Positions 8,571-16,612 are shown, numbered from the stretch's first letter. The stretch is DNA of 64,000 nt from Neptuniibacter marinus (GCF_001597725.1 NZ_LUTR01000005.1:62001-126000), one strand, 5' to 3'. Notes: a model not told the origin generated them from the letters alone. Numbers and translations are program-made.

Positions 8571-9272
8571 CTAGCTTATCCCCTGCTTCAACGCGCTAAC
8601 CTCTGCATTTAACTGTATATTTTCCATTTGAAGAGATGATTTATCACTAATCAGCAACTCAATCTGTTTGTTTAGGCGCTTATTTTCTTCTTTGAGAGTT
8701 CGGTTATTAACCTGAATTTCAATATATTCATCAATATCTTGCGTGCCTTTGCTCATAATCTGCTTCTGCTTTAACTCTCGCTCTAAAGCTTCGCTTTTTG
8801 CCTGAAGCGCGATAAGTGTATTCTCTTGCTCAAACAGCTTACCCTGAAGGGCGAGTTTTTGATCAGAACATTTTTCATTTTCCTGAAGCAATCTAAGGCA
8901 CTGAGAGCGTAGTTCTTTTAATTCGCTATTATCTGCTTTCGATGAATTTGCGGCTTGATTGATTTTTTCTCTATATTCGCGCTCAAGATTATCGCGGCGC
9001 ACCTCCAACTCCTTTTCTGCATAAGCAAGCGCCTGAAGCCATAGCTTACTCGCACTTTCCGCCACAGGGTCTGGCAGCATAGGATGGCTCGTATTTACCT
9101 TTAGTCGCTCACCTAGCTCCTGCCACCAAGCATTTAACGCTTTATTGATGGTTGTAATAGAGCCGCAACCCATTCGCTCTCTCACATTTTGCTGCGTCGG
9201 GCGAATACCTTCCTGTAGAAGAATGTCTGCGGTCTTTTTAGCAAACTCCTGTGTATCGCTCTTTTTTGCCAT
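8571..9272 (-). CDS. KfrA-like DNA-binding coiled-coil protein
   Basis: From the preferred ATG at 9272 the protein has 233 residues. The N-terminal 60 residues match the KfrA N-terminal DNA-binding pattern (FAKKTADILLQEGIRPTQQN, then RERMGCGSITTINKALNAWW). The rest is a long charged helix rich in E, K, L and Q, as expected for an alpha-helical coiled-coil tail. KfrA proteins on plasmids bind operators at their own promoter and aid plasmid stability; chromosomal relatives occur on mobile islands. An in-frame ATG at 9305 would add 11 residues, but it lies inside a perfect inverted repeat that looks like the operator, so the later start is preferred. Confidence 0.85.
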   Translation of the reverse strand: MAKKSDTQEFAKKTADILLQEGIRPTQQNVRERMGCGSITTINKALNAWWQELGERLKVNTSHPMLPDPVAESASKLWLQALAYAEKELEVRRDNLEREYREKINQAANSSKADNSELKELRSQCLRLLQENEKCSDQKLALQGKLFEQENTLIALQAKSEALERELKQKQIMSKGTQDIDEYIEIQVNNRTLKEENKRLNKQIELLISDKSSLQMENIQLNAEVSALKQGIS

Positions 9273-9284
9273 CTTGCAATATCC

Positions 9285-9308
9285 AATATGTACTATTTGA
9301 TACATATT
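9285..9308. promoter_or_regulatory. Perfect inverted repeat at the start of the KfrA-like gene (likely operator)
   Basis: AATATGTA at 9285-9292 and TACATATT at 9301-9308 are exact reverse complements with an 8-base spacer. The site lies just upstream of the preferred start codon. KfrA of plasmid RK2 represses its own promoter through such a repeat, so autoregulation is inferred. The site also faces the divergent gap gene about 100 bases away. Confidence 0.6.
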
Positions 9309-9409
9309 ATAGCTAACTTCACCGCCCTCAGCAGCTTTAATAAATATCTTTTAGCGCCACTCGCTGTTCTGTACTAGGCTGAAAAATAAGACGATAAAGG
9401 AGTTTTCAT

Positions 9410-10429
9410 ATGAGCATGCGTATAGCGATCAATGGCTATGGCCGTATTGGAAGAAACATCCTTCGTGCAATTTACGAATCGAACCAACAAGAACACATAC
9501 AAATTATCGCGATCAACGATTTATGCGATCCAAAAGTAAATGCCCACCTAACTGAATACGATAGCGTTCACGGACGTTTTATGTACAAGGTCGCAACCAA
9601 AGATCATTGTTTAGAAATAAACGGGGATCGGATAGAAATCCTTAAAGAAAAGTCCATAAGCGCCCTTCCCTGGGAGCGCCTAGAGATAGACATAGTATTT
9701 GAGTGCACAGGGCTTTTTGCAAACAAGGACGCAGCAATGGAGCACATAAAGAGTGGTGCTAAACGCGTACTAGTATCCGCCCCTGCCAAAAATGCTGATG
9801 CCACAATAGTATATGGCGTAAATCACAACATCCTAACTAAAAACCATTTAGTTATCTCTAACGCCTCATGTACCACTAACTGCTTGGCACCTATGGCTCA
9901 AGCACTCAATAACGCTATAGGTATCAGCTCAGGCCTCATGACAACCATTCATGCTTACACTAACGATCAGCACCTAACAGACGCATTTAGTGGTGACTTA
10001 TATAGAGCGCGTGCCGCGGCAACATCGATGATCCCAACAAAAACAGGCGCAGCAGATGCTGTAGGAATTGTTCTCCCCGAGCTTGCGGGAAAGCTTGCTG
10101 GCATGGCCGTACGTGTTCCAACAGCCAATGTATCACTTGTTGATTTAACCTTTACACCCAACACACCAACAACCGCCGAGGCTATCAATAACATTATGAG
10201 AGAGGCCTCAAAAGGCTCAAATAATAGCGTGATCACCTACAGCGACAAGCCATTAGTATCTGTTGATTTTAATCACCAGCAAGCTTCTTGCATCTTTGAC
10301 TCCACCCAAACCATCTGTACCCAGGAGCAAGCTAAAGTCTTCGCTTGGTACGATAACGAATGGGGGTTTTCAAATCGCATGCTGGATACAGCAAAAGAGA
10401 TAGCCAAAATTGGAGGTTTTTATGACTAG
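9410..10429 (+). CDS. gap: Type I glyceraldehyde-3-phosphate dehydrogenase
   Basis: This 339-residue protein has the complete GAPDH pattern. The N-terminal Rossmann motif is INGYGRIGR, NAD-selecting D37 occurs in INDL, the active-site cysteine C154 is in SNASCTTNC, and the partner histidine is in TTIHAYTNDQ near residue 181. The end has the conserved WYDNEWGFSNRM. It oxidises glyceraldehyde 3-phosphate to 1,3-bisphosphoglycerate with NAD in glycolysis or gluconeogenesis. A good ribosome site (AAGGAG) precedes the ATG. No other glycolytic gene is adjacent, and the neighbours are accessory-type, so it may be a second copy or an isolated core gene. Erythrose-4-phosphate dehydrogenase is a less likely alternative. 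Confidence 0.94.
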   Translation: MSMRIAINGYGRIGRNILRAIYESNQQEHIQIIAINDLCDPKVNAHLTEYDSVHGRFMYKVATKDHCLEINGDRIEILKEKSISALPWERLEIDIVFECTGLFANKDAAMEHIKSGAKRVLVSAPAKNADATIVYGVNHNILTKNHLVISNASCTTNCLAPMAQALNNAIGISSGLMTTIHAYTNDQHLTDAFSGDLYRARAAATSMIPTKTGAADAVGIVLPELAGKLAGMAVRVPTANVSLVDLTFTPNTPTTAEAINNIMREASKGSNNSVITYSDKPLVSVDFNHQQASCIFDSTQTICTQEQAKVFAWYDNEWGFSNRMLDTAKEIAKIGGFYD

Positions 10430-10493
10430 ACAAACAGGTAGAACTAAATTCACAGGTCGTTGACGAAAAGCAATGCTCCTACGGCCTGCGCAA

Positions 10494-10976
10494 CTATTCT
10501 GCAGTTTTTATTTTAGAAAGGTAGAGGTCCAAATTGTTACATCTATCCGGCTCGATAATGTCTCGTTGCAACTGCTGTCTTATACTATCGGGAATCTCAT
10601 CGACTTCAGTAGCTGTAACAATCTGGTCTTGCTCTTGAATTAAATAGGATGGACTGTATCTTGAAACCTGTATATAGGTGATACCTTCGCTATCAATAGA
10701 TGCGTAGCTGATTTCTGAGAAGCGATTATCATTTAAGTCACCCACAATATAACCAGTTTCACATGCTGAGTTTAGCGTTTTTCCTGCCGCAGTAGGCTCA
10801 AGAATATCGGTCGGATCCATGCCATTATCCATAGACTCTAGAAAGGTAGCTTCACTTGATGCTGATTTATTAGACGTAATCTTAGCTGATGGTCGAGTAT
10901 CAAGCGCACTAAAAATTTGGCCACCGACAACACCTACGGCCAATAAAATTAATACCCCTTTAGATAGACCACCCAT
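10494..10976 (-). CDS. Hypothetical membrane-anchored protein
   Basis: This 160-residue protein begins with a hydrophobic segment (GVLILLAVGVVGGQIFSAL, about residues 7-25) that should act as an uncleaved anchor or signal sequence. The remaining part is acidic and would be periplasmic. Two cysteines, in NSACETGYIVGD and DRCNNLDLYL, could form a disulphide. The ATG is preceded by AAAGGAGAAAGG, a strong ribosome site. I do not recognise the family. It stands alone on the minus strand, convergent with gap, and no terminator is obvious between the two. Confidence 0.65.
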   Translation of the reverse strand: MGGLSKGVLILLAVGVVGGQIFSALDTRPSAKITSNKSASSEATFLESMDNGMDPTDILEPTAAGKTLNSACETGYIVGDLNDNRFSEISYASIDSEGITYIQVSRYSPSYLIQEQDQIVTATEVDEIPDSIRQQLQRDIIEPDRCNNLDLYLSKIKTAE

Positions 10977-11387
10977 ACCTTTCTCCTTTAGGTCTTTAAC
11001 ACGCTAGGCGATAACCACTCATTCCATTATAGCAGCACATAACGGCTCAGCCAGCTACTGCTGAGCCCTAATTAATTATCAAACCAAACTTATATCTAAT
11101 TGATAGGATTATAATTTGGCAACTTTAATGGAATTATTGTACTGAGGTACAAGTGCATAGATACATTAAGCTATAATCCCAATAACGACACACCACCCCA
11201 AGATGCACAGAGACAGAAAAGTGAAAGGCCGCTAAATCCCACACCAACTAAGCTGTAAAAATAGACAACAAAATAAAACAGGCAGCGCTCACTTGCGGGG
11301 CTTAAAAACCTAAAAAAGCGGGACTCGAGCCCAAGTCTGAATCGGAATACGAAATAATATGGATAATTGCACTTATGACGCCGCCTG
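10977..11387. other. 410-bp non-coding region with hairpin and decayed tRNA flank
   Basis: No gene is seen. A perfect 8-bp hairpin (GGCTCAGC/GCTGAGCC at 11044-11067, 8-base loop) lies near the start, and a degenerate copy of the tRNA-Leu 3' flank lies at 11257-11345. The rest is AT-rich with no further structure I could support. Confidence 0.6.
11257..11345 (-). pseudogene. Decayed copy of the tRNA-Leu(UAA) 3' end and downstream flank
   Basis: Reading the plus strand, this stretch parallels 12531-12635. AGACAACAAAA occurs at 11263-11273 and 12536-12546, ACTTGCGGGG at 11291-11300 and 12563-12572, and a GGACTCGA block, as in the T-arm, at 11321-11328 and 12608-12615. The order and approximate spacing are kept, but the tRNA body is not intact. 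The toxin-antitoxin pair lies between the two copies. A tandem tRNA duplication that decayed, or an old integration event at the tRNA, would both explain it. Confidence 0.5.
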
Positions 11388-11966
11388 TTATTCGTATAAC
11401 AAATCTGACGCCCAGGCAGGCAATGGTTTCTTATGCTCAGTGATTGCTTGATTCCGAATAGTAGCTACTTGCTCATACGGACTGCCGCAACTGGAATTAT
11501 CTAAAATTCTTACATGATCACATAGAGGAAGTACGCTTCGTACATTTGCTAGCGTTCTCGAGATACGGGTCTCTACCTTATCATCCGGCACAAAGTGCCC
11601 ACCTTCCTCTACTCGTTGAGATATTCGAGCTTTATTCAATGAAAGGCTATCAACATGAATAAACACTAAAACAACCTGATAACCCAACGCTTTAGCCTTA
11701 GCGACAAAGTCGATTTTGGAGGGATGAGAAAAAACGGTTTCAAAGCAAAAATTAGCACCATCGATCAGTAACTGCTCACGCATTTGCGTAGCTAACTGAG
11801 CAGCCTCGTAACTATTGCCTTCTGGATCATCAGGAAAGACTTGCTTTGCGAGCACATCGGCATTAATAAATGGCACACCCTTTGGTTCAAGGTATTTACG
11901 GTAGAAGGTGCTTTTGCCTGCACCATTTCCACCAACAAGCATCCATAACTGCTTGGAATTACTCAC
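11388..11966 (-). CDS. Zeta-toxin-like kinase
   Basis: This 192-residue protein starts with a P-loop (VGGNGAGKSTF, about residues 11-21). It continues with INADVLAKQVFP and CFETVFSHPSKIDFV, the pattern of zeta-toxin and related small-molecule kinases. A basic lid segment (RISQRVEEGGHFVPDD) follows, as in relatives that phosphorylate UDP-N-acetylglucosamine or other sugars. Its start overlaps the upstream antitoxin-like gene by 8 bases, so the two are translated together. Zeta toxins block peptidoglycan precursor synthesis when freed from the antitoxin. The substrate of this protein is not known, and a housekeeping kinase role cannot be excluded. Confidence 0.85.
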   Translation of the reverse strand: MSNSKQLWMLVGGNGAGKSTFYRKYLEPKGVPFINADVLAKQVFPDDPEGNSYEAAQLATQMREQLLIDGANFCFETVFSHPSKIDFVAKAKALGYQVVLVFIHVDSLSLNKARISQRVEEGGHFVPDDKVETRISRTLANVRSVLPLCDHVRILDNSSCGSPYEQVATIRNQAITEHKKPLPAWASDLLYE

Positions 11967-12378
11967 AAATCACGCCAGCGGATGGGGTAAATTTACCATT
12001 TTCGAACTGACCTACAATAACAGTGCCATCTAAAGCAATCTGCTCTAGCATTCCAGGATATTGAGCTGAAGCCTGATACTTTAATGAACTAGAAGTAATA
12101 TTATCTTGGAGACAACCCGCTACCCGATCATCTTCCAATATATCAAAGAGTCTATCAGGATCTACAGTTGGACCATCTACTGGCTCTACTTTAACTTTTA
12201 CCAATCCTGCATAGAGCTGCAGCAAAGTCTCTGGCGTAATTACTTTAGATACACTACGCCCAATGTCCGCCCAATACTCGATCTGCTCTGCTGTCGAACG
12301 GTGAAGATGCTTTCCTGATAGTTTGGCTTGCTCTACTAGGTTTGCATCTAAACGCAACGGGGAATGTGCTTTTGCCAT
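11959..12378 (-). CDS. ParD-like antitoxin partner of the zeta-like kinase
   Basis: This 139-residue protein opens with SPLRLDANLVEQAKLSGK and then HRSTAEQIEYWADIGR, the signature of the ParD-like antitoxin family, in which a ribbon-helix-helix N-terminus binds DNA. The C-terminal part is longer and could contact the kinase. It precedes and overlaps the zeta-like gene by 8 bases, the usual antitoxin-first order. A perfect inverted repeat 37 bases upstream is a plausible operator for autoregulation. Classical zeta toxins pair with the unrelated epsilon antitoxin, so this combination differs from the textbook pair. Confidence 0.78.
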   Translation of the reverse strand: MAKAHSPLRLDANLVEQAKLSGKHLHRSTAEQIEYWADIGRSVSKVITPETLLQLYAGLVKVKVEPVDGPTVDPDRLFDILEDDRVAGCLQDNITSSSLKYQASAQYPGMLEQIALDGTVIVGQFENGKFTPSAGVICE

Positions 12379-12414
12379 ATCGTACGCTCTATCATTTTAT
12401 TAACTCTTTACTGA

Positions 12415-12433
12415 TTGTAGCAGATCGCTACAA
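12415..12433. promoter_or_regulatory. Perfect inverted repeat upstream of the ParD-like/zeta operon
   Basis: TTGTAGC at 12415-12421 and GCTACAA at 12427-12433 are exact reverse complements with a 5-base spacer. On the minus strand the repeat overlaps TACAAT, a good -10 box candidate. A repressor bound here would block the promoter, which fits antitoxin autoregulation. Confidence 0.5.
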
Positions 12434-12542
12434 AAAAGAGCTATAACTTTAGCTAATCGAGACTTGACTGGCCTATGAAGGCAGCACTCATTCTGCACTC
12501 GAGTGGGCTATAAATTACAGGAGCGTACATAAAAAAGACAAC

Positions 12543-12575
12543 AAAAAACCCCGAAAGCGTTAACTTGCGGGGTTT
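12543..12575 (-). terminator. Intrinsic terminator of the tRNA operon
   Basis: On the minus strand CCCCGCAAG and CTTTCGGGG form an imperfect GC-rich stem followed by six T residues, directly downstream of tRNA-Leu. Confidence 0.8.
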
Positions 12576-12593
12576 AAAGTTCACCACGAAAAG

Positions 12594-12680
12594 TGGTGCC
12601 CGGGACCGGACTCGAACCGGTACAATCTTACGATCGGGAGATTTTAAGTCTCCTGTGTCTACCAATTTCACCACCCGGGC
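12594..12680 (-). tRNA. leuZ: tRNA-Leu (anticodon UAA)
   Basis: The 87-base gene includes an encoded CCA. The acceptor stem is GCCCGGG/CCCGGGC, the T-arm contains GGTTCGAGTCC, and the anticodon stem GGAGA/TCTCC holds the loop CTTAAAA, giving anticodon UAA. There is a long variable arm, as expected for a class II tRNA. It is last in the Gly-Cys-Leu cluster, followed by a terminator. Its 3' end is a likely island integration site. Confidence 0.97.
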
Positions 12681-12689
12681 GAATTTTAA

Positions 12690-12763
12690 TGGAGGCGCGG
12701 GTCGGAATCGAACCGGCGTACACGGAGTTGCAGTCCGCTGCATGACCACTCTGCCACCGCGCC
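12690..12763 (-). tRNA. cysT: tRNA-Cys (anticodon GCA)
   Basis: This 74-base tRNA has acceptor stem GGCGCGG/CCGCGCC, anticodon loop CTGCAAC giving GCA, T-loop GGTTCGATTCC and an encoded CCA. It is the middle gene of the cluster. Confidence 0.97.
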
Positions 12764-12784
12764 TCTATAACTTGATCTAGCATA

Positions 12785-12859
12785 TGGAGCGGGAAACGAG
12801 GTTCGAACTCGCGACCCCAACCTTGGCAAGGTTGTGCTCTACCGCTGAGCTATTCCCGC
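12785..12859 (-). tRNA. glyW: tRNA-Gly (anticodon GCC)
   Basis: This 75-base tRNA has acceptor stem GCGGGAA/TTCCCGC, anticodon loop TTGCCAA giving GCC, T-arm GAGTTCGAACCTC and an encoded CCA. It is the first tRNA after pgsA, the same order as E. coli pgsA-glyW-cysT-leuZ. Confidence 0.97.
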
Positions 12860-12949
12860 TCTGCTGTAACAAGTGGTGCGTATTATAGAGTTCCCCTATT
12901 ATAAGTCAACACTGTTACGATAAAAAAATTATGCTTAATTATTAACCAC

Positions 12950-13498
12950 TTACATCTCTTCAGATAAAGCGGGCCAAGCAGCTCTAAGATACTGATACAT
13001 AGACCATAAAGTTAGAATTGCCGCTATATACAAAGCGGTAATCCCAGCCCAAGAAATAGTCGTATAAGGCTCAGTAACAATCATCAGCATAATTGCTAGC
13101 ATCTGCAAGGCTGTTTTTACCTTACCAATGTGAGAAACCGCAACATTTGAGCGTTTTCCTACCTCTGCCATCCATTCACGTAGGGCTGAGATAACAATCT
13201 CTCTACCGATAATAACCACGGCGGGAATTGTGATCCACCAATTTGCATAGCCTTCTACTAGCAATGCAAGGGATATAGCTACCAGTAATTTGTCAGCCAC
13301 AGGATCTAAGAAAGCCCCAAAAGGCGACGCTTGATCCAATTTGCGAGCTAAATAGCCATCAAGCCAGTCCGTAAAGCCGGCGATAGCAAACACGCAACCT
13401 GTCGCTATAGGTGCCCACTCATAAGGTAAATAATAAACGAGTACGAATACAGGTATTAGTAGAATGCGTAAGCTTGTCAGTATATTTGGTATTTTCAT
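12950..13498 (-). CDS. pgsA: CDP-diacylglycerol-glycerol-3-phosphate 3-phosphatidyltransferase PgsA
   Basis: This 182-residue inner-membrane enzyme condenses CDP-diacylglycerol with glycerol 3-phosphate, the committed step to phosphatidylglycerol and cardiolipin. The CDP-alcohol phosphotransferase signature D-G-x2-A-R-x8-G-x3-D-x3-D is visible (TDWLDGYLARK, then FGAFLDPVADK, about residues 44-72). Several hydrophobic helices follow. The N-terminus (KIPNILTSLRILLIPVFV) is typical. The ATG at 13498 is chosen over the TTG one codon earlier. It follows uvrC by a few bases and precedes the tRNA cluster. Confidence 0.97.
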   Translation of the reverse strand: MKIPNILTSLRILLIPVFVLVYYLPYEWAPIATGCVFAIAGFTDWLDGYLARKLDQASPFGAFLDPVADKLLVAISLALLVEGYANWWITIPAVVIIGREIVISALREWMAEVGKRSNVAVSHIGKVKTALQMLAIMLMIVTEPYTTISWAGITALYIAAILTLWSMYQYLRAAWPALSEEM

Positions 13499-13504
13499 CA
13501 ATTC

Positions 13505-15346
13505 TTATACATCAGGATGAAGTGCCGAGTAGATCTCTTCGGCTATGGTCTGGCTTATGGTAGAGACTTTTGCAATTTCTTCAATACTCGCACGCTCAAC
13601 TTCTTGTATTCCACCGAAATGACGCAGTAATTCGCGCCGTCTTTTCGGGCCAACGCCTGGAATATCTTCTAAAACTGATTTTTTGCGCGCCTTCCCTCGT
13701 CTCGCTCTATGTCCAGTAATAGCAAAACGGTGGGCCTCGTCTCTAATATGCTGCATTAAGTGCAAGGCCGCTGAATCGCTTTCAAGTATCGTCTCTTCGC
13801 CAGTATCACCTGATATTAACACTTCAAAGCCCGCTTTGCGCGTTGGGCCTTTTGCGATGCCAATCACAAGCACATCACTGATCGACAGGTCATCTAAAAC
13901 TTCCATTGCCTGCGTGACTTGACCTTTACCGCCATCAATAATCAAAACATCAGGTAACTTCCCTTCACCTTTTTTAAGACGGGTATAACGCCGATGTAAA
14001 GCTTGGTGCATAGCGGCGTAATCATCACCGCCGGTAATGCCTTCAATATTAAAATGCCGATAATCACTTTTAAGCGGGCCGTTACGATCAAACACTACAC
14101 AAGAGGCAACCGTTGCCTCACCTGAACTGTGGCTAATATCAAAACATTCTAAACGCTGCGGCACTTCTTCAAGTCCAAGAAGCTCTTGAAGTTCCAAATA
14201 ACGATTATAAATATTCTTTTTATTGGCTAGAAAGCTATTCAGCTGTTGCTCGGCATTTGTATATGCCAATTTTTGCCACCCTGCTCTTTCGCCTCTGACC
14301 TGATGGGCTAAGGTGACCTTTTTATTTTTTGCTTTTGCCAGCGCGTCTTCTATACAAGACTTATCAGTAACCTCATGAGAAGCAATAACATAAGCTGGAA
14401 TATCTCGAACGCCGCTAAGATACCACTGCGCAATAAACGATGAGAGTATATCTGATTCACTCTCTTCTATAGCCACTTTTGGGTGATATGATTTACTACC
14501 AATAATACGACCACCGCGAACAAAAAGCATATGGATACAAACGCCGCCGGGCTTTATCGCACAGGCAATTACATCTGCATCACCCTGCTTACCTGATACA
14601 TATTGCTGCTCCTGTACTTTCTGCAAGCTAATCAATTGATCACGGTAGGTTGCTGCCTGCTCAAAATCCAAGTCATTCGAGGCTGATTCCATTCGGCTCG
14701 CCACCTCATCCATGACCGCACTGTTTTTTCCTTCTAGAAACATAGCCGCATGACGTATATCTTCTTGATAAGCCTCTTCTGAGATAGCTTCAACACAAGG
14801 GGCTGTACAACGTTTAATTTGATGCTGAAGACAAGGCCTAGAACGGTTTTTGAAGAAGCTCTCTTCACATTGACGTATTTGAAAGATTTTTTGCAGTAAG
14901 TTCAAACTATCTCGAACAGCCCCACCGCTAGGAAATGGACCGAAATAACGCCCGCTTTTCCGTTTAGCTCCACGACTAAACTGGACAGCCGGATAGGTGT
15001 GCTTATCGGAAATGAAAATATAGGGGTAGGACTTATCATCCCTAAGAAGGATATTGTAGGGCGGTCTATATTGCTTTATTAGGTTCTGTTCTAGCAGCAG
15101 CGCTTCGGTTTCGCTATTAGTGACCGTTACATGCACATCGGCTATTTTAGCGACCAATGCGGCTGTTTTTATACTCAGTCCCGTCGATCTAAAATAGCTA
15201 CTAACGCGATTCTTTAAGTTTTTAGCTTTACCAATATACAGCAACTTATCAGCCTGATCATACATCTGATAAACGCCAGGGCGCGTTGTGAGCTGTTTAA
15301 GGAAGCCTTTGGCATCAAAGCCCTCTGTCGTATTATCCGGTTTCAC
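13505..15346 (-). CDS. uvrC: Excinuclease ABC subunit UvrC
   Basis: UvrC makes both incisions around DNA lesions in nucleotide excision repair. This 613-residue protein has the GIY-YIG nuclease at about residues 15-95 (RPGVYQMYDQADKLLYIGKA), a cysteine-bearing segment (CLQHQIKRCTAPCV), a UvrB-binding UVR helix pair near 205-240, an RNase H-like 3' nuclease domain (ECFDISHSSGEATVASCVVF, LIDGGKGQ), and C-terminal helix-hairpin-helix motifs (IPGVGPKRRRELLRHFGG). Its length is normal. It starts 2 bases after a small unknown gene, and pgsA follows immediately. Confidence 0.98.
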   Translation of the reverse strand: MKPDNTTEGFDAKGFLKQLTTRPGVYQMYDQADKLLYIGKAKNLKNRVSSYFRSTGLSIKTAALVAKIADVHVTVTNSETEALLLEQNLIKQYRPPYNILLRDDKSYPYIFISDKHTYPAVQFSRGAKRKSGRYFGPFPSGGAVRDSLNLLQKIFQIRQCEESFFKNRSRPCLQHQIKRCTAPCVEAISEEAYQEDIRHAAMFLEGKNSAVMDEVASRMESASNDLDFEQAATYRDQLISLQKVQEQQYVSGKQGDADVIACAIKPGGVCIHMLFVRGGRIIGSKSYHPKVAIEESESDILSSFIAQWYLSGVRDIPAYVIASHEVTDKSCIEDALAKAKNKKVTLAHQVRGERAGWQKLAYTNAEQQLNSFLANKKNIYNRYLELQELLGLEEVPQRLECFDISHSSGEATVASCVVFDRNGPLKSDYRHFNIEGITGGDDYAAMHQALHRRYTRLKKGEGKLPDVLIIDGGKGQVTQAMEVLDDLSISDVLVIGIAKGPTRKAGFEVLISGDTGEETILESDSAALHLMQHIRDEAHRFAITGHRARRGKARKKSVLEDIPGVGPKRRRELLRHFGGIQEVERASIEEIAKVSTISQTIAEEIYSALHPDV

Positions 15347-15348
15347 GC

Positions 15349-15654
15349 TTAATTATCTGCCATCGCCTCAAGTTTCCGAGTATCCATATATTCATGGGTG
15401 GCAATACGATGAATCTCTTCAAGGGTTTCAAGGGTTTCATCAGTAATACCTGCGCCTCTAGATAAAGAAACTTCAAGATAAACGCCAATTTCTGCGTAAT
15501 AGCAAAGCCGTGCATCAGTACTGCGTGCTCTACGTAACTTCATAAGTGAAATTTGAGCCCCATTAACTATGATACTGTTAATATCAGAATCAGAGAGCAT
15601 TACTTCACGGTTTTGCTCATTTAACGGCTTTTTATTGCTATTTGTACTGCTCAT
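15349..15654 (-). CDS. Hypothetical small protein upstream of uvrC
   Basis: I do not recognise this 101-residue protein. It is charged and polar, with a central LMKLRRARSTDARL and an acidic C-terminus, and has no membrane segment. It ends 2 bases before the uvrC start, so the two genes should be co-transcribed. In E. coli and many relatives this position is taken by the response regulator gene uvrY (gacA). A ribosome-site-like AGAGAGAAAT precedes the ATG. A link to uvrC function is only positional. Confidence 0.7.
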   Translation of the reverse strand: MSSTNSNKKPLNEQNREVMLSDSDINSIIVNGAQISLMKLRRARSTDARLCYYAEIGVYLEVSLSRGAGITDETLETLEEIHRIATHEYMDTRKLEAMADN

Positions 15655-15732
15655 TATTTCTCTCTGTAATCCAAATTCGGGTTAAGGCATACTTTAAGCG
15701 ATTAAAGCCCTATGTGTAACTAGATAGTTCAT

Positions 15733-16542
15733 ATGATAGACGACCTTTTTTGGATATTAAAATGCCCCTCTTTAATAAAGCTGACCAATGATGAGATCAC
15801 ATCAGCCGTCGACTGGATTAATGAAGTTGAAACCCCTTTAGCTTTTGAGGCGCTAGAGGTCGCTTCAACCCATAATCGTATAGGTTACTACTATGAGCAG
15901 CTTGTTAATCAGATTATCAATAAACAGATACAACCAATTGAATTAAAAAGAAATATACAAGTCATAGAGCAAAAGAAAACTCTCGGAGAATATGACTTCC
16001 TAGGCCGAACAGAGCAGTACGATTTTCATCTAGAATGTGCAGTTAAATTCTATCTTTGTGTCGGTGACGGCAGCCAACTTTCTCACTTCATCGGGCCTAA
16101 TAAACGGGACCGATTAGATCGAAAACACCAACGATTATTGAACCACCAACTTCGCCTATCTGATAGCCCTGCGGGTCGCGCTCAGTGCGAGGTGTTAAAT
16201 ATACACCCTTCCAAAAAACTTATGTTGTTACAAGGCTATCTATTTTACCACTTGTCACAACCGTGCAACTTAAGCACCTTACATCCTGAAATCAACCCTG
16301 ATCACAAAAAAGGCTGGTGGATAAAGCAACAGGAACAACATCTGCTCAGCGAGCAATTTAATTATGCTATTCTCGAAAAACCTTATTGGCTATCACCTAA
16401 GGTAAACAGTCTAAAAACACTAAACCAATTTAAACTAGTTATAGACGGCTCGGATAAACCGTTGTTGGTTGTTAGGTTTGATAAAACAACAGGAGGAGAA
16501 GTCGATCGGGGGTTTATCGTACCTAATCAATGGTGCGAATAA
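15733..16542 (+). CDS. DUF1853 family protein, nuclease-like fold suspected
   Basis: This 269-residue protein matches the DUF1853 pattern: an N-terminal RIGYYYEQLVN, then TLGEYDFLGRTEQYDFHLECAVKFYL at about residues 89-114, then FIGPNKRDRLDRK. The ordered acidic residue, E-x-A-V-K spacing and GEYDFL resemble the PD-(D/E)xK nuclease core, so nucleic acid cleavage is possible but not shown. It is cytoplasmic and stands alone on the plus strand, divergent from the uvrC operon and convergent with a tiny membrane protein gene. No specific function is established for the family as far as I know. Confidence 0.8.
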   Translation: MIDDLFWILKCPSLIKLTNDEITSAVDWINEVETPLAFEALEVASTHNRIGYYYEQLVNQIINKQIQPIELKRNIQVIEQKKTLGEYDFLGRTEQYDFHLECAVKFYLCVGDGSQLSHFIGPNKRDRLDRKHQRLLNHQLRLSDSPAGRAQCEVLNIHPSKKLMLLQGYLFYHLSQPCNLSTLHPEINPDHKKGWWIKQQEQHLLSEQFNYAILEKPYWLSPKVNSLKTLNQFKLVIDGSDKPLLVVRFDKTTGGEVDRGFIVPNQWCE

Positions 16543-16568
16543 GAGGAAGTATACTGCCCTACAGTAAT

Positions 16569-16600
16569 TCAGGCAGACTAACCATTGTTAGCCTGCCTGA
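16569..16600. terminator. Hairpin between convergent genes
   Basis: TCAGGCAG and CTGCCTGA form an 8-bp stem, extended by CTAAC/GTTAG after one mismatch, with a CATT loop. It lies between the DUF1853 gene and the minus-strand small gene and could terminate both. No strong T-run is present on either side. Confidence 0.6.
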
Positions 16601-16612
16601 CAAAATTACAAC

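Noticed and set aside
12453-12780. Long open frames on both strands over 12453-12780
   Set aside because: They run through the tRNA-Leu and tRNA-Cys genes and translate conserved tRNA arms; they are not proteins.
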